Of a DNA stretch of 64,000 nt, positions 34,161 through 44,396 are shown piece after piece. The notes beneath the pieces are model-generated. The model searched no databases. It saw nothing but the letters and a program-made list of their open reading frames with translations, and was not told the origin of the DNA. Each line of letters opens with the position of its first letter. Position 1 is the first letter of the stretch. Source of the stretch: a virus; the IMG/VR virus record IMGVR_UViG_3300033553_000116, positions 1-64,000 of that record; one strand, given 5' to 3'. Both the position numbers and the translations under genes were made by a program.

Positions 34161-34607
34161 ATGACAGTTTTAAACGATACAGCAGAGAAGCTTTTCGATA
34201 AATTCACAAATTACCGTAATTCAGTAATGACCAACCCTGTCACACATCAGCCTCCCACAACCCAGTTAGAGATGGTTGAGGAGTTACTAGAGCATGTTCA
34301 TAACAACCTATCCTGTTTAATACTCCATCGATTGGGCGGTATCATAGAGGAAGTACCACGTAAGTACTACATATTAACTACCGAACGTGCTGAGCGTGAA
34401 TTAAATGGTAGTTTGTGGCAGATAGCAGATGGTTGGATTGATGAGTTTAATTCACTTGGTTCAGTAGTCTATTCACACTCTGCTTTAACAAAGATGATTG
34501 AAGCCATGTCATCAAAGGGTTTCCATGAGGATGACCCAAGCATTGTTTTTGAATTACTAACTAACGGTGATATGTATTTCACTTACGATCTTGAAAAGGA
34601 CGTATAA
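34161..34607 (+). CDS. Unknown protein, 148 aa
   Basis: ATG follows ACGAGGACTCAGTAAA. Helical, last of the seven-gene row before a strong terminator. No family recognised. Confidence 0.72.
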   Translation: MTVLNDTAEKLFDKFTNYRNSVMTNPVTHQPPTTQLEMVEELLEHVHNNLSCLILHRLGGIIEEVPRKYYILTTERAERELNGSLWQIADGWIDEFNSLGSVVYSHSALTKMIEAMSSKGFHEDDPSIVFELLTNGDMYFTYDLEKDV

Positions 34608-34620
34608 CCAAAAGCACATA

Positions 34621-34670
34621 AAGAGCACCCCCTTTCGGGAGTGCTCTTATGCTTATCTTTTTTTTTTTTT
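34621..34670. terminator. Strong terminator between convergent genes
   Basis: AGAGCACCCCC / GGGAGTGCTCT stem with TTTC loop and, after a short spacer, a run of twelve or more T's. It ends the plus row and lies against the 3' end of the 968-aa minus gene. Confidence 0.85.
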
Positions 34671-37575
34671 AGTTTTCGTGTCTAATAAACAACACTTCAA
34701 CATCATCAACTACTTTATAAGTACCGTCCAAATCAATACTCAACTTCTTACGAATTGAACATCTATCTGTTTTATCAATGATACTGATAGTAGCGAAGTC
34801 ATGTACACCACCAAGACCTTTTAAATCTATTGCTATTACATCGTCTCCAGCGGATGCTGTTAACTTAGATATAATCTCATTAGTTTTAATCCTAGTCTTA
34901 GAAAGTTCACTTGACAATACATCAATAGCCAAATGCTTTAAGCTATCACGTAAGAACACATCATCAAACTTCTCTCTATTCAAATAAAACGAAACAGTAA
35001 ATGCTTGCTCTAAGTTAAGAGTTGTTTCTTCACCGTCCAATACCAAGAACTTAGAGTTACCGAATGTTCTCTGAGGATACAGTAACATTTCAGTTTGCTC
35101 GATTAGCCATTCTCTAAATTCAGCAACATCGTTCTCTAACCAACTTACAATAGACTTAGGTAACTCTTTCAAGTAATCCAAATCCTTAGGGAACGTACTG
35201 AATAGATATCTACCATCAATTAAGAACATGTCCAACTCACGCAAGACACTTCTCACATTATCAATAATTGGCTTACCGTTAATATCTAATACCGGATCTC
35301 CAATTTTGTGTTTGATTGCATGATATCCATTCTCATCCAAAATAGGATCACCCTTTGTAAATAAGAGTGTAGTAGTTAAATCGCCTGTTACCGGATCTCT
35401 AGTTAATACCACAGCCCCAGTATTAGCATCACGTACATAGATGTTCTTATCGTAATAACTATAGACAGTCGTCTCATACACTTGATATATATTAGATTCA
35501 AGAACTGACCTAGATCTATTCCAGAATCCATCTAGGTGTGTACCAAATTTAATACCTATACGTTCATGCACTACACCTCTATCATAATCAGAAACCAAAT
35601 ATGACAAAGGTCTATAATTAAGTGATGGTAGTTCATTACCAATTTCTCTAATATAGTAGACTAAGTCAAAGACCATATTTAAAGGAACATTATAGTTAAG
35701 TATATCGTTAGAGTACATTTTGAAACCATTAAGTATCAAATTATGATCCTTGTCAATATCAAAGTTTGTACTTAAGTCAAACTCATAGATTCTCTCACCG
35801 TCACCCTTAGTGGCTAAAAGAGTACCTTCTAAAAATGCCTCAGACCTTTGGTCAGTTGGAGTAAAGCTTAATAAAGGCATTACACGATAATCAGGTAACT
35901 CTTTAATAACAGTATCTGACTTAGTAGTTATCTGTAACACATACCCAGTTTCCTTTTTACGGATACTGAATGTATCTGTACTAATATAAATACCTAAATC
36001 AATATTCTCTTCAACAAACTCTTTATGACGTTCACTAGGATCATCCAAGTAATATGCGCGAGTCTCAAAGAACTTATCACCGGCATCCAATACATAGTGA
36101 AATGGAGTAAACAGATAATTGGAGTCATTGATAATATCAACATACTCTATACCTGTTAAGCTTTCGAGGGCAAGACGTTCACCATTAGGAACTAGCTTTA
36201 AAATACCATTCTCTAATTTAAATAACGTATTAGGGGAAATCGTTATTCCTGCACCGTTATCGTAAACCCCTAGCCTATCTACTAATTCACCGTAACTTGT
36301 CTGTAGTGTCCCTATGACGGAGCTTGCAGCGCTAGATGTATTAGTGTTTGCTGGCACTGGTAACTTTCTACTAGCTAAGTAGACACGATTGGTTACATTA
36401 TCAATATCTTTAATAGATTCATATCCACGATTAGCTAATCTAGTTGAGAGTTGTACATCTGTAATAGGTATCTGAGAATCACCTAATGCATTATTTAAAA
36501 CACGTTCTCTAAGCTCACCAAAAGGAATAGCAACAACACCGCCATTAACAGCAGCATCTGAAAATACAGCCATATTACTAAACGAGTTAAGGGGTGTAGC
36601 AAATGCATCAGTCTCATCGCCCAAGTCTCTATCAATCCATCTAGCAGTGAACGCATTGATTTGATAACTGTCAAGAAGTAGGTCTAACTTACCTTTGGTG
36701 GTATAGATATCCATACGGACAGTCCCTGTAATAAGACCTGCATCTAAGTATACTTGAGGGATACTTATCTTAATACGATTATCATAAACCTTTAATACTG
36801 CAGTCACTACAGTTGGATCAAATACCTGATCAGTATGAGTAGTCTTAATCTCAGACCATTGATCAAGTCCCAAAGATCTATAAACACGGCAGTAATAAAA
36901 ATCATCTTCGAAGGGATATGTTTCTTCAAACGCTACCGCTTTAGATATCTGATTGTATTTAGACTTTATAATAAACTGACTAACTGGAACCTTGATTCGA
37001 ATATAGTCTTCACCTTCAATGTTTACAGTATCCCATTCAGCAATATTATCTTTTAGGACTTCCAATGGAGATGGGTCACTTCCATCATAAACAACTTGTA
37101 TTCCACCATAGTCCATAACACGCATCTCAACAGGATACTGCATTGTGAATACATAATCAGCAATCTTAAATTCTGTATGTTTTGGGATAACTAATTTATT
37201 TATACCTAGGGTACCTGATGGAATTGCCTTAGCGGTAACTTCAGCTTTATTAAATAGCATTGTGAAAGTAGTTCTACTAGGAGATGCAAATCTACCTATG
37301 TAATCTTTATCAGACATATGCATGTAAAGCTCATCTTCTGTGACGGCCATAGATGGATACTGCATTCTAGTCTGTGCTTCAAAGTGAACCATAGCAGCAG
37401 ATGTATTAACTGCACTTGATTCCATTAGGAAAACAAAAGGGTTAGATGGATCTACTACATCTATTGTTCCAGCTGATACAGACTCTAAAGTCTCTAATGC
37501 CAAACGCTGTATAGCAGCCGAGTTGTATCTAACGGTTTGGATTGATTCTTTTAATCTAGAAATTGGTGTATTCAT
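34669..37575 (-). CDS. Large baseplate-wedge-like virion protein, 968 aa
   Basis: The N-terminal 200 residues contain a stretch typical of phage baseplate wedge/J-type proteins: MQYPSMAVTEDELYMHMSD, then IGRFASPSRTTFTMLF, and IPKHTEFKIADYVFTM. Alternating beta-rich domains follow along the whole length. No enzyme motif or membrane segment. These features fit a baseplate component linking tail tube and fibres, but the exact T4 counterpart (gp6/gp7-like) cannot be fixed by eye. It overlaps the downstream end of the 379-aa gene by four bases (ATGA-type), so they are coupled. Confidence 0.7.
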   Translation of the reverse strand: MNTPISRLKESIQTVRYNSAAIQRLALETLESVSAGTIDVVDPSNPFVFLMESSAVNTSAAMVHFEAQTRMQYPSMAVTEDELYMHMSDKDYIGRFASPSRTTFTMLFNKAEVTAKAIPSGTLGINKLVIPKHTEFKIADYVFTMQYPVEMRVMDYGGIQVVYDGSDPSPLEVLKDNIAEWDTVNIEGEDYIRIKVPVSQFIIKSKYNQISKAVAFEETYPFEDDFYYCRVYRSLGLDQWSEIKTTHTDQVFDPTVVTAVLKVYDNRIKISIPQVYLDAGLITGTVRMDIYTTKGKLDLLLDSYQINAFTARWIDRDLGDETDAFATPLNSFSNMAVFSDAAVNGGVVAIPFGELRERVLNNALGDSQIPITDVQLSTRLANRGYESIKDIDNVTNRVYLASRKLPVPANTNTSSAASSVIGTLQTSYGELVDRLGVYDNGAGITISPNTLFKLENGILKLVPNGERLALESLTGIEYVDIINDSNYLFTPFHYVLDAGDKFFETRAYYLDDPSERHKEFVEENIDLGIYISTDTFSIRKKETGYVLQITTKSDTVIKELPDYRVMPLLSFTPTDQRSEAFLEGTLLATKGDGERIYEFDLSTNFDIDKDHNLILNGFKMYSNDILNYNVPLNMVFDLVYYIREIGNELPSLNYRPLSYLVSDYDRGVVHERIGIKFGTHLDGFWNRSRSVLESNIYQVYETTVYSYYDKNIYVRDANTGAVVLTRDPVTGDLTTTLLFTKGDPILDENGYHAIKHKIGDPVLDINGKPIIDNVRSVLRELDMFLIDGRYLFSTFPKDLDYLKELPKSIVSWLENDVAEFREWLIEQTEMLLYPQRTFGNSKFLVLDGEETTLNLEQAFTVSFYLNREKFDDVFLRDSLKHLAIDVLSSELSKTRIKTNEIISKLTASAGDDVIAIDLKGLGGVHDFATISIIDKTDRCSIRKKLSIDLDGTYKVVDDVEVLFIRHEN

Positions 37576-38711
37576 TTAGAAATAATCCCTTTTAATAATA
37601 ATTCGTTTATTGCATTAGTGTAGTCATCATAACTAGCATACCACTCCAACTCCATTGTCTTAGGCTCTATCCTTGGATGAAGTTTATGTCCTAAGTACTT
37701 ACTTAGTGTGCTACCTATCATTCCATAAATAGGATATTCCTTTCTAGCACTAATCTTAAACATGAAGTCGCGGATTCCATCGCTCATTTCTGGGTTCTTA
37801 CCTTCAACAGTTAAGTTAAACTCTTTAACTAAAATTGGATCTAGGTAATTGACACCGATACATCTAAAAGGAATACTAATCTGATCATTATCTGAATTGA
37901 ATTCCGATTCAGCAGAATAGTTAAAGGACGCCCCTAATGGAGATGCCATAGGAAACGATGCACCACACGCTGCAATCTTCTGTACGTAAGTATTTGTTTC
38001 ATCCATTACTAGTCTATAAATACGAGACATGTAATCAATCTCATTATTTAAAATTAGATCTGGATAAGGTACCATTGTGCCGTCATAGACCATCGAAGAG
38101 TAGACTACCCATATAGTAAAAAGTAATGTTATAGGATCACCTTGTATGTTTTGGAAGTTGGCGGTGATATCAAACGTGTTATATAGGTGGCTTGTGCCGT
38201 CTACCATACTGTAAGATTCCTTATAAACACCCTCTTTTGAGGTGTAGGTATCTACTGCGATATCAGGCCAACCCGACATACTAATTAAGTTATTAGTTAA
38301 GACAGGTATGAAAGCCTGACTTTGTTCAAAGATAGCAGATTTGACAGGAGCTGGACCGTAGCGTTCACTTCTCGGATCTAGCATACATCTTAGAGCTCTA
38401 GCCATACTACTATCATCATCAGATAATAAAGGAGATAACATTCTAACAGCTGCTATATTTTCATCTGTTAAGTTCAGGTCAGGTCTAGTAAAAAAGGTAT
38501 AACCGTGTGCATCTTTATTCTTAGGTGCTGCAGTACCAGTTTTGTGTGTATTAATACCACGTAAGTTATCTGTCTGGGCAGTAGTTAATCCGCCATAGCC
38601 GCCAATCTTAGAAATGAAGTCCACTTCGAGTTTTGCATCGCCTCTACCTAGGGGTTTATCATCTCTACCTAGTAGGTTATCTTCTATACTTAGTAAGTCG
38701 TCGTTACTCAT
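37572..38711 (-). CDS. Virion structural protein, 379 aa
   Basis: ATG at 38711 follows AATTCCTTGGGGATAAA. It contains the segment GYTFFTRPDLNLTDEN (about residues 70-85), which I associate with large-phage tail/baseplate proteins, followed by mixed alpha/beta sequence ending in short helices. Acidic N-terminus (SIEDNLLGRDD). It is upstream of, and coupled to, the 968-aa baseplate-like gene, so both probably build the same structure. Exact role unknown. Confidence 0.7.
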   Translation of the reverse strand: MSNDDLLSIEDNLLGRDDKPLGRGDAKLEVDFISKIGGYGGLTTAQTDNLRGINTHKTGTAAPKNKDAHGYTFFTRPDLNLTDENIAAVRMLSPLLSDDDSSMARALRCMLDPRSERYGPAPVKSAIFEQSQAFIPVLTNNLISMSGWPDIAVDTYTSKEGVYKESYSMVDGTSHLYNTFDITANFQNIQGDPITLLFTIWVVYSSMVYDGTMVPYPDLILNNEIDYMSRIYRLVMDETNTYVQKIAACGASFPMASPLGASFNYSAESEFNSDNDQISIPFRCIGVNYLDPILVKEFNLTVEGKNPEMSDGIRDFMFKISARKEYPIYGMIGSTLSKYLGHKLHPRIEPKTMELEWYASYDDYTNAINELLLKGIISK

Positions 38712-38733
38712 TTTATCCCCAAGGAATTTTTAA

Positions 38734-39837
38734 ATGTCAAAAAATAATATTGAAACAGCACTAGAGTTAGTGGGTAAACTACCAGAGCTAGCCCGTGCGG
38801 CTAAGGGTGGTTCTTTAATCGAGTACACTCAAGCCACTAGAGTAGAACCAATTGTCCTAATGGACGAAAAGGTTTCTAACCTATCAATGATGCCTGACGT
38901 CATGCAAACACTAACCTCTATCTTTGCGGGTTATTATTTACAAGCCGTGGCGTTGTCTGTTAATGTAGGGTCAGTTAATGTACTATCTTTATTAGATAGT
39001 TTAAACCCAGATAGAGACCCTTGGTTTAGTGGTGCTGAAGCAGCTAAAGGCTGGGCTATGGAACAGCTATCCTCATATGAATACGGATTACCTTTACCTG
39101 GTGAAGCAGTTGGCTTAGAACACTTCGGTATAGAATCTAAATCAGAGTCTAAGTATAGTAAGGATGCCGTTACAAACAAAGATAGCTTACAAGTAGTTAG
39201 AACACCTAGCAATCTAGCAGTAGGTAAACTCATTGAAGTTAACATTGAGAGCAATGGTCAGAAGGCTACATTCCCTATCTCTATCCGTATGATTCCAGTA
39301 ATGGCTAAGTCTGTTGACATGGTTCGTACAATGTCAATTGGTTCTACTGACATTAGTTTCATGGGCCGCATTCATGCATGGCGTTCAGGTCAGATTGAGT
39401 TTGTTAAAGATTTAATTCTTTGTCAAGATCTAATCACTGATCATAAGAAAGGTCTCATTAAAGATGATGGTGGTATTTATACACAGACTATGAAGCGTAA
39501 GAACAAAAATAGACTGTCTGCCTTATTTAGTAAAACTATTTCTGTTTCTACTGCATCTAACATTTTGATTATCTCCGAGTCCACTAAGAAAGAACTTGAA
39601 AGACAAATCAACGGTAAGCTTAAGCACTTTAAGACTCGTGAGAAAATGTTTAGCGATACGTACACAATGCTATTAGTAGTAATTGATCCAGATTGGGAAG
39701 GCATTACTATTTATCATAGAAGCATCGAGACAGAAACTGAAGTCACTGCGTCAGATATGAAGCAGATGGGTAAGAAAGATGTTGATGTTGGCGAAATCCT
39801 AAAAGCATATACTTTAGGTAATGCACCAAGCTTCTAA
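38734..39837 (+). CDS. Probable virion protein, 367 aa
   Basis: ATG follows CCAAGGAATTTTTA. Mixed alpha/beta. A central segment (FPISIRMIPVMAKSVDMVRTM) precedes a region with FMGRIHAWRSGQIEF, and the protein is basic near NRLSALFSK. No known catalytic motif. It starts a six-gene plus row of structural-type proteins, divergent from the minus baseplate-like pair. Confidence 0.73.
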   Translation: MSKNNIETALELVGKLPELARAAKGGSLIEYTQATRVEPIVLMDEKVSNLSMMPDVMQTLTSIFAGYYLQAVALSVNVGSVNVLSLLDSLNPDRDPWFSGAEAAKGWAMEQLSSYEYGLPLPGEAVGLEHFGIESKSESKYSKDAVTNKDSLQVVRTPSNLAVGKLIEVNIESNGQKATFPISIRMIPVMAKSVDMVRTMSIGSTDISFMGRIHAWRSGQIEFVKDLILCQDLITDHKKGLIKDDGGIYTQTMKRKNKNRLSALFSKTISVSTASNILIISESTKKELERQINGKLKHFKTREKMFSDTYTMLLVVIDPDWEGITIYHRSIETETEVTASDMKQMGKKDVDVGEILKAYTLGNAPSF

Positions 39838-39859
39838 AACTCTATTAAAGGAAAAGTAC

Positions 39860-40753
39860 ATGAGTAAAATTACAGAATACATTGCATCGCTGGTACCAGG
39901 ATTCCAACGTAGCCAAGTAGAAGAAGATGTCCGCATCTTGATTGAAGCTATCACTGAATCAACATTGCCACCATATGCTAGTGCATTAGTAGTGATGCCT
40001 AATGATGATTTTAGATCTAGAGATGTTAAATCAGTCAATGATCTATTTACAAAGACATTAAGAAGAACCACAAAACTTAGAGGGAACTTCATCCAGGCTA
40101 CCTATGACCAATTGGAAAATACTTTAGAAGTATTGAATGATCTTTCCAACGGTTTAGATAAGTACTTCGAAAAGGATATTGTAAAGGGCTCTATGACCTA
40201 CGCACGAGCCAATGTCCTTCGTTATATAGAGTTAGCTAACTTTAATGCTAAGTACGCTAGAAAGCTCTTATTATGGACATTGCATGAAGAGCAGACTAAT
40301 GAAGGTCAGGATTTAGATAGTCCTTTCGCCAAGGCCGATATCGACTGGGTATTTGCTAACCGTGATTTGTTCTTTACATCAGTGCGCATTCTTAGCATTG
40401 AACCAAGAAAAGTAAAAGGGTTATTTAAAAACATCCCTGATATGATTATTGTTCCTGAAGAGAATGATGCAGTTGAAGTAACTGTTGGTGCTGATAAGTT
40501 AGATCCATTGGGAATGAACATCATTCCTGTACAACTTAATCCGATCTACCATATCGGTATGCTGGTCTCTGAATGGCAAGCTGCTCGATATCAGGTAACT
40601 AAAGAAGAGTTGCGTACTCTAGAGTACCGTCTACTGTCCCTTAAAGAAGGTCGTGAAGGTAAGCGAGATGCTAAGCTTGAAGAAAACATTGAATATACAG
40701 AAAACCGTATTAAAAAGCTTAACTATAAAATCGCTAAGCTTGAGGAGGACTAA
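39860..40753 (+). CDS. Probable virion or assembly protein, 297 aa, with C-terminal coiled coil
   Basis: ATG at 39860 follows TAAAGGAAAAGTAC and is preferred over an earlier in-frame ATG. The body is helical (residues 10-200). The C-terminal 60 residues (EELRTLEYRLLSLKEGREG to KLNYKIAKLEED) have heptad-like charged repeats of a coiled coil. The stop overlaps the next start (TAATG). Function unknown. Confidence 0.73.
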   Translation: MSKITEYIASLVPGFQRSQVEEDVRILIEAITESTLPPYASALVVMPNDDFRSRDVKSVNDLFTKTLRRTTKLRGNFIQATYDQLENTLEVLNDLSNGLDKYFEKDIVKGSMTYARANVLRYIELANFNAKYARKLLLWTLHEEQTNEGQDLDSPFAKADIDWVFANRDLFFTSVRILSIEPRKVKGLFKNIPDMIIVPEENDAVEVTVGADKLDPLGMNIIPVQLNPIYHIGMLVSEWQAARYQVTKEELRTLEYRLLSLKEGREGKRDAKLEENIEYTENRIKKLNYKIAKLEED

Positions 40754-41316
40754 TGTCAGATACTGCCGTTGCAATGCCTAGAGAAAATCTACCAACATCT
40801 GAGGGGGTCTACGGTTTCCTTTTTAGAAGTGACTATCAGCCACTTGATTCCTTCTATAATCTCTATGAAGAAACTCAGGGTAAAGTTAAACAACTTCAGT
40901 CTTTAGATTTCCGTTTAGAGGTTATGAGTTTTATTAAAGTTATTATCCCATCTTTTGACCAGTGGATAAAACTACAATTAGAACAGGGTTATTTATATGA
41001 CAGACGTTTAGAGTTTTTATTAGATACTTTAAACTTCATTGAATTCGGAGATCGCAAGATGTCCGTAAGAAATTGGGAAGGACTCATGGATGAGTTCCCA
41101 AGACCAAATTTAGAAAAGTCACGTCAGCAATGTAAAGAAACATTAAAGTTGAACGTGTCGTTTCTATCTACTGTAGACATTATCATAAAGTGGTGTTCAC
41201 AAAAAAGAGGATTTGATGACATGTTATGTACTTTTGCTATTCTTGCTCGCATGAATGGCAGAACAGAACGTGAGCCAATGAATGACTCGAGTATGAAACA
41301 TAGGGTAACATACTAG
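40753..41316 (+). CDS. Unknown protein, 187 aa
   Basis: Starts at the ATG overlapping the previous stop, with GAGGAGG just upstream. Mostly helical with Lys/Glu/Arg-rich surface and no recognised domain. Same row as the structural proteins around it. Confidence 0.72.
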   Translation: MSDTAVAMPRENLPTSEGVYGFLFRSDYQPLDSFYNLYEETQGKVKQLQSLDFRLEVMSFIKVIIPSFDQWIKLQLEQGYLYDRRLEFLLDTLNFIEFGDRKMSVRNWEGLMDEFPRPNLEKSRQQCKETLKLNVSFLSTVDIIIKWCSQKRGFDDMLCTFAILARMNGRTEREPMNDSSMKHRVTY

Positions 41317-41365
41317 TAGCCTTATTTAAATAGTTAAACTAACGTTAGAAAATGGAGATATACCC

Positions 41366-42646
41366 ATGGCCAAGAAAAGCCTACTTGCAAACTACAACGC
41401 GTCACTTGAAGCTGAAGAAGAATTAGTGCCGGTTGAAGAAGAAGAATTACAATCAGCACTTGCTGCAGTTGAAGAAGCTGGAGAAGAAGTTGAAGAAGTC
41501 GAAGACGACGTCGAAGAAATGGAAGAAGTTGAAGAAGGCTTAGAAGCTATCGCTGCATCTTTAGAAGCTGCTTTACAAAATGGTGGACTTGATCCACAGG
41601 CTGCACAGTTCTGTTCACACGCTATCGACGGTTACGCTGGTCGTTTAGGTCTTGAAGGTCTAGAAATCGTTCCTGCACTTGAAGCATTTGGTTCTGACAC
41701 TGGTCGTGAAGCTGCTACTCAAGTTTCTCTAGAAGGTATTGGTGATACTCTTAAAAAGATCTGGGCTGCTATTAAAGCTGCTATCGAAAAGTCAATCAAA
41801 GCAGTTGCTGACTTCTTTGCTAAGCTTTGGAAAGGTGCTGAAAAGATTAAGGCGCGTATTGCTGAGCTTGAGAAAGCTGTAGCTAAAGCTGATAAAGACG
41901 GTGACGAAGCTGAGAAGGACGCTACTGTAGCTGTTCCTAATCCTAACTCATTGATGTTAGGTGGCAAAGTTGAAATGTCTGCTATCTTATCTGGTATTGC
42001 TAATCTTAAAACAGCTTCAGATTCAATGCATGGCTCATATTTGAAAGAAGAGATTTCTTCTATCGAAAGCATGGGTAAAGAAATTGAAGGACTAATGTCT
42101 CCTGACCAAGATGCAATTGATGCATCTTACGCTAAGATGGCTAAGATGGCAGAAGCTAAAGTTAGCAGCATTAAGAGCATCCAAGAGAAAGCATTCTCTG
42201 GTGATAAAGCTGTACATGTTGTAACTAGTGAAAAGCCTGGCGATAAGTCTTCTAAGACTACAATCGAATCTGTTAAGGGTGCTTCAGCATTCTCTAGCAA
42301 AGGTGACATCGATGTACCTAAGTTAGCTGACCTTAAGAAGTTACTTGCTGACCTTAAAGCACTTGCTAGTACTATCGCTGGATCTGATAAAGATATCGAG
42401 AAGTTAAGCAAGGCTCGTGATAAAGCAAAAGTAGCAGCTGAGAAAGTTATTGCTAAGGCTTCTAAAGATGAGAAGATTGCTGGAATGCTTAAAGGCGTTA
42501 AAGCTAAGTCAATTCTTTACATTGCACAAAAGAACTCTGCTGGGCCAATTACATCTCTTGACTCACATACGTTCGGTACTATTCGTGCTGCGCTTGGTTT
42601 GGTTGAGAAGTCTCTCAAGCATTACAAAGCTAAGGATAAAAAGTAA
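41366..42646 (+). CDS. Inner-head-type protein with acidic propeptide, 426 aa
   Basis: ATG follows AATGGAGATATACCC. Residues 15-70 are extremely Glu/Val-rich (LVPVEEEELQ, EEVEEVEDDVEE), ending in a Ser-Leu-Glu site. A second SLEG at about residue 124 opens an amphipathic region GDTLKKIWAAIKAAIEKS, then long Lys/Ala-rich helices. This plan, with an acidic removable N-terminus and S-x-E sites, matches inner-body/head proteins of giant phages cut by the prohead protease. Very Ala/Lys-rich codon use suggests high expression. The protein at 49683 shares the SLE plus amphipathic-helix element. Not an enzyme. Confidence 0.75.
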   Translation: MAKKSLLANYNASLEAEEELVPVEEEELQSALAAVEEAGEEVEEVEDDVEEMEEVEEGLEAIAASLEAALQNGGLDPQAAQFCSHAIDGYAGRLGLEGLEIVPALEAFGSDTGREAATQVSLEGIGDTLKKIWAAIKAAIEKSIKAVADFFAKLWKGAEKIKARIAELEKAVAKADKDGDEAEKDATVAVPNPNSLMLGGKVEMSAILSGIANLKTASDSMHGSYLKEEISSIESMGKEIEGLMSPDQDAIDASYAKMAKMAEAKVSSIKSIQEKAFSGDKAVHVVTSEKPGDKSSKTTIESVKGASAFSSKGDIDVPKLADLKKLLADLKALASTIAGSDKDIEKLSKARDKAKVAAEKVIAKASKDEKIAGMLKGVKAKSILYIAQKNSAGPITSLDSHTFGTIRAALGLVEKSLKHYKAKDKK

Positions 42647-42677
42647 TCTAGAAATAGACTATTAGTTATCTTAAAAA

Positions 42678-42712
42678 CAAAAAGGCCCCGGGGAAACCTG
42701 GGGCCTTTTTAT
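42678..42712 (+). terminator. Strong Rho-independent terminator
   Basis: AAAAAGGCCCC / GGGGCCTTTTT stem around GGGGAAACCT, typical of a highly expressed gene's end; follows the inner-head-type protein. Confidence 0.9.
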
Positions 42713-42730
42713 ACGCATTTTCATTATAAT

Positions 42731-42773
42731 GGATTGAACCATAGGTTACACCTATATTACTAAGATGAATACA
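42731..42773 (+). promoter_or_regulatory. Phage-specific promoter copy (AGGTTACA subclass)
   Basis: GGATTGAACCATAGGTTACA followed by CCTATATTACTAAGATGAAT. It shares GATT-AA and AGGTTACA with the copy at 50960, which suggests a defined subclass. Confidence 0.75.
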
Positions 42774-42830
42774 TAGCACTACTTACAATTATGTAAGTGT
42801 TCTATTAACTAAATATAAGGGGTAATCATC

Positions 42831-43172
42831 TTGTCTAAATCTAACTTGAAGAACTTAAAAGGTATAGGCTGTGGTCTCTTTGGATCGGAAACACATCCAC
42901 CTGCTAAGCATACAAAACTTAATGTAGATGACCTACAAGTAAAGTTTATAGAAATTAAACACGGGCTGAAATTATTTTACATTGACTATACTAGCATTGG
43001 TAAGACATTGCAACTAGAGCTCCTGTCAGCTAAAACGGCTATTGCCTTCAATGCAGTAATAATGAATAATGGAATTAAAAGTCACTGCCAAACACCTAAC
43101 TTAAAATCACCTAAGTATGTACTCTCCATTATAGTAGGACATAGCGGTGGTAGAGACTATACACATATTTAA
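42831..43172 (+). CDS. Unknown small protein, 113 aa, TTG start
   Basis: TTG at 42831 has AAGGGGTAATCATC upstream; no ATG fits. Basic alpha/beta protein with two CxxC-free cysteines only and no known motif. A promoter copy precedes it. The end is followed by a second promoter copy at 43219, so it is a single-gene unit. Confidence 0.68.
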   Translation: MSKSNLKNLKGIGCGLFGSETHPPAKHTKLNVDDLQVKFIEIKHGLKLFYIDYTSIGKTLQLELLSAKTAIAFNAVIMNNGIKSHCQTPNLKSPKYVLSIIVGHSGGRDYTHI

Positions 43173-43218
43173 TAATAACAAACTTTAAGAGACACTACTT
43201 AGGTAGGGTCCTTATATG

Positions 43219-43261
43219 TCGATTTAAAAAAGTAATACCACTATATTACTATAATGATACT
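43219..43261 (+). promoter_or_regulatory. Phage-specific promoter copy (GATTTAAAAAAGT subclass)
   Basis: GTCGATTTAAAAAAGTAATA followed by CCACTATATTACTATAATGA. The upstream half is identical to that at 8018 except for two bases. Confidence 0.85.
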
Positions 43262-43300
43262 AACACAACCAACTCTTCTTAAAGAAGAAAGGAATACAAA

Positions 43301-44344
43301 ATGAATACTACGCCTACAGTACATCACGAAGATCCAACTCCATCTGCAAGTATTAGTTCTTTTATTGCTGATTCATGTGCAGCTGTTTTAGGTACTACAA
43401 CAAACCTTATGGATAGCATTAAGTTACCAATGCTACCTATGAGCCTTTCAACCGGGTATAATCATAGTGGGCCAGGCTTTGGTGCTAGTGCACCCAAAGA
43501 GACCAGTGCTCAAACTAGAGCTCGTTTAAACTCACCTGACTATGAATATGATCCAACTGTACATGCTGATGAAATGACTCCATTTAGCCCTGGTTTTATT
43601 TCGGCCATTGTTGATGCTGACTATTATAGTGAAGAGGAGTTTAAGAATGCATCTCAGGACACAATCGATCTACGTGACGTTATGGCTGAGGATGATGTCC
43701 CAGAGATGCCTGGTGCTGATTTAACTGTTGAAGCACGTGAATATATACCTGAGGAAGTTCCACAAGAACCTGGGACTTTGGCTTTCGAGGGATTAACTCC
43801 TGAGGGTGTTCAGATTGTTTCTGTTGAACCAGTTGAAACTACGCCTGAATTAGAAGCCTTATTTGATACTGAAGGTGTTACAATTAAACATGATGCTAGT
43901 AAGAGAACAATCCCCGAATGGGGTAGTAGAATTTATGTTGATAAACCTGAACCAGTTGAAGAACCGGAGCAGACTCAAGAAGAGGAGTTCATTGAATTAG
44001 TTGGTGGCTGGTGTGATAAGGGAATGTTCCCAAAAACACTAAGTGACGAAAACATGGAGGAGATTAATAGATTAGTTCCTAGTATATTAAGTGAGCCTGT
44101 TTATGAGAAGGTCTTTGCAGATATGAATCAGTTCATTAATCAGTATCCTCAGTTAGAAAACTTAAAAGCTGTGATTGAGAAAAATGCAAAAACACAACCA
44201 CAAAGAGTGGATACAACTGACAGACGCACGATGTTAGAGATGGCTAAAGATGGAAGCGCCCCTGTCAACGCAGCGTTTGCCAATGCTTATATTGCGGCAA
44301 TGGAAAATAAAGATAAACAACATCAACCTACTAAAGAAAAGTAA
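43301..44344 (+). CDS. Unknown acidic, mostly disordered protein, 347 aa
   Basis: ATG follows AAAGAAGAAAGGAATACAAA. It is rich in Pro, Glu, Thr and Gly with long low-complexity stretches (EEPEQTQEEEFIELVGG; VPQEPGTLAFEGL), and a compact helical segment at about residues 235-300. No catalytic motif. The composition suggests a scaffold or flexible spacer. It is preceded by a strong promoter copy and followed by a terminator. Confidence 0.75.
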   Translation: MNTTPTVHHEDPTPSASISSFIADSCAAVLGTTTNLMDSIKLPMLPMSLSTGYNHSGPGFGASAPKETSAQTRARLNSPDYEYDPTVHADEMTPFSPGFISAIVDADYYSEEEFKNASQDTIDLRDVMAEDDVPEMPGADLTVEAREYIPEEVPQEPGTLAFEGLTPEGVQIVSVEPVETTPELEALFDTEGVTIKHDASKRTIPEWGSRIYVDKPEPVEEPEQTQEEEFIELVGGWCDKGMFPKTLSDENMEEINRLVPSILSEPVYEKVFADMNQFINQYPQLENLKAVIEKNAKTQPQRVDTTDRRTMLEMAKDGSAPVNAAFANAYIAAMENKDKQHQPTKEK

Positions 44345-44353
44345 CAGGGCATA

Positions 44354-44396
44354 AAAGAGCACTCCATTACGGAGTGCTCTGAATTGCTTTTTTTTT
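44354..44396. terminator. Terminator, likely bidirectional
   Basis: AGAGCACTCC / GGAGTGCTCT stem around ATTAC with a GAATTGC spacer and nine to ten T's. It also borders the minus-strand remnant at 44397. Confidence 0.85.
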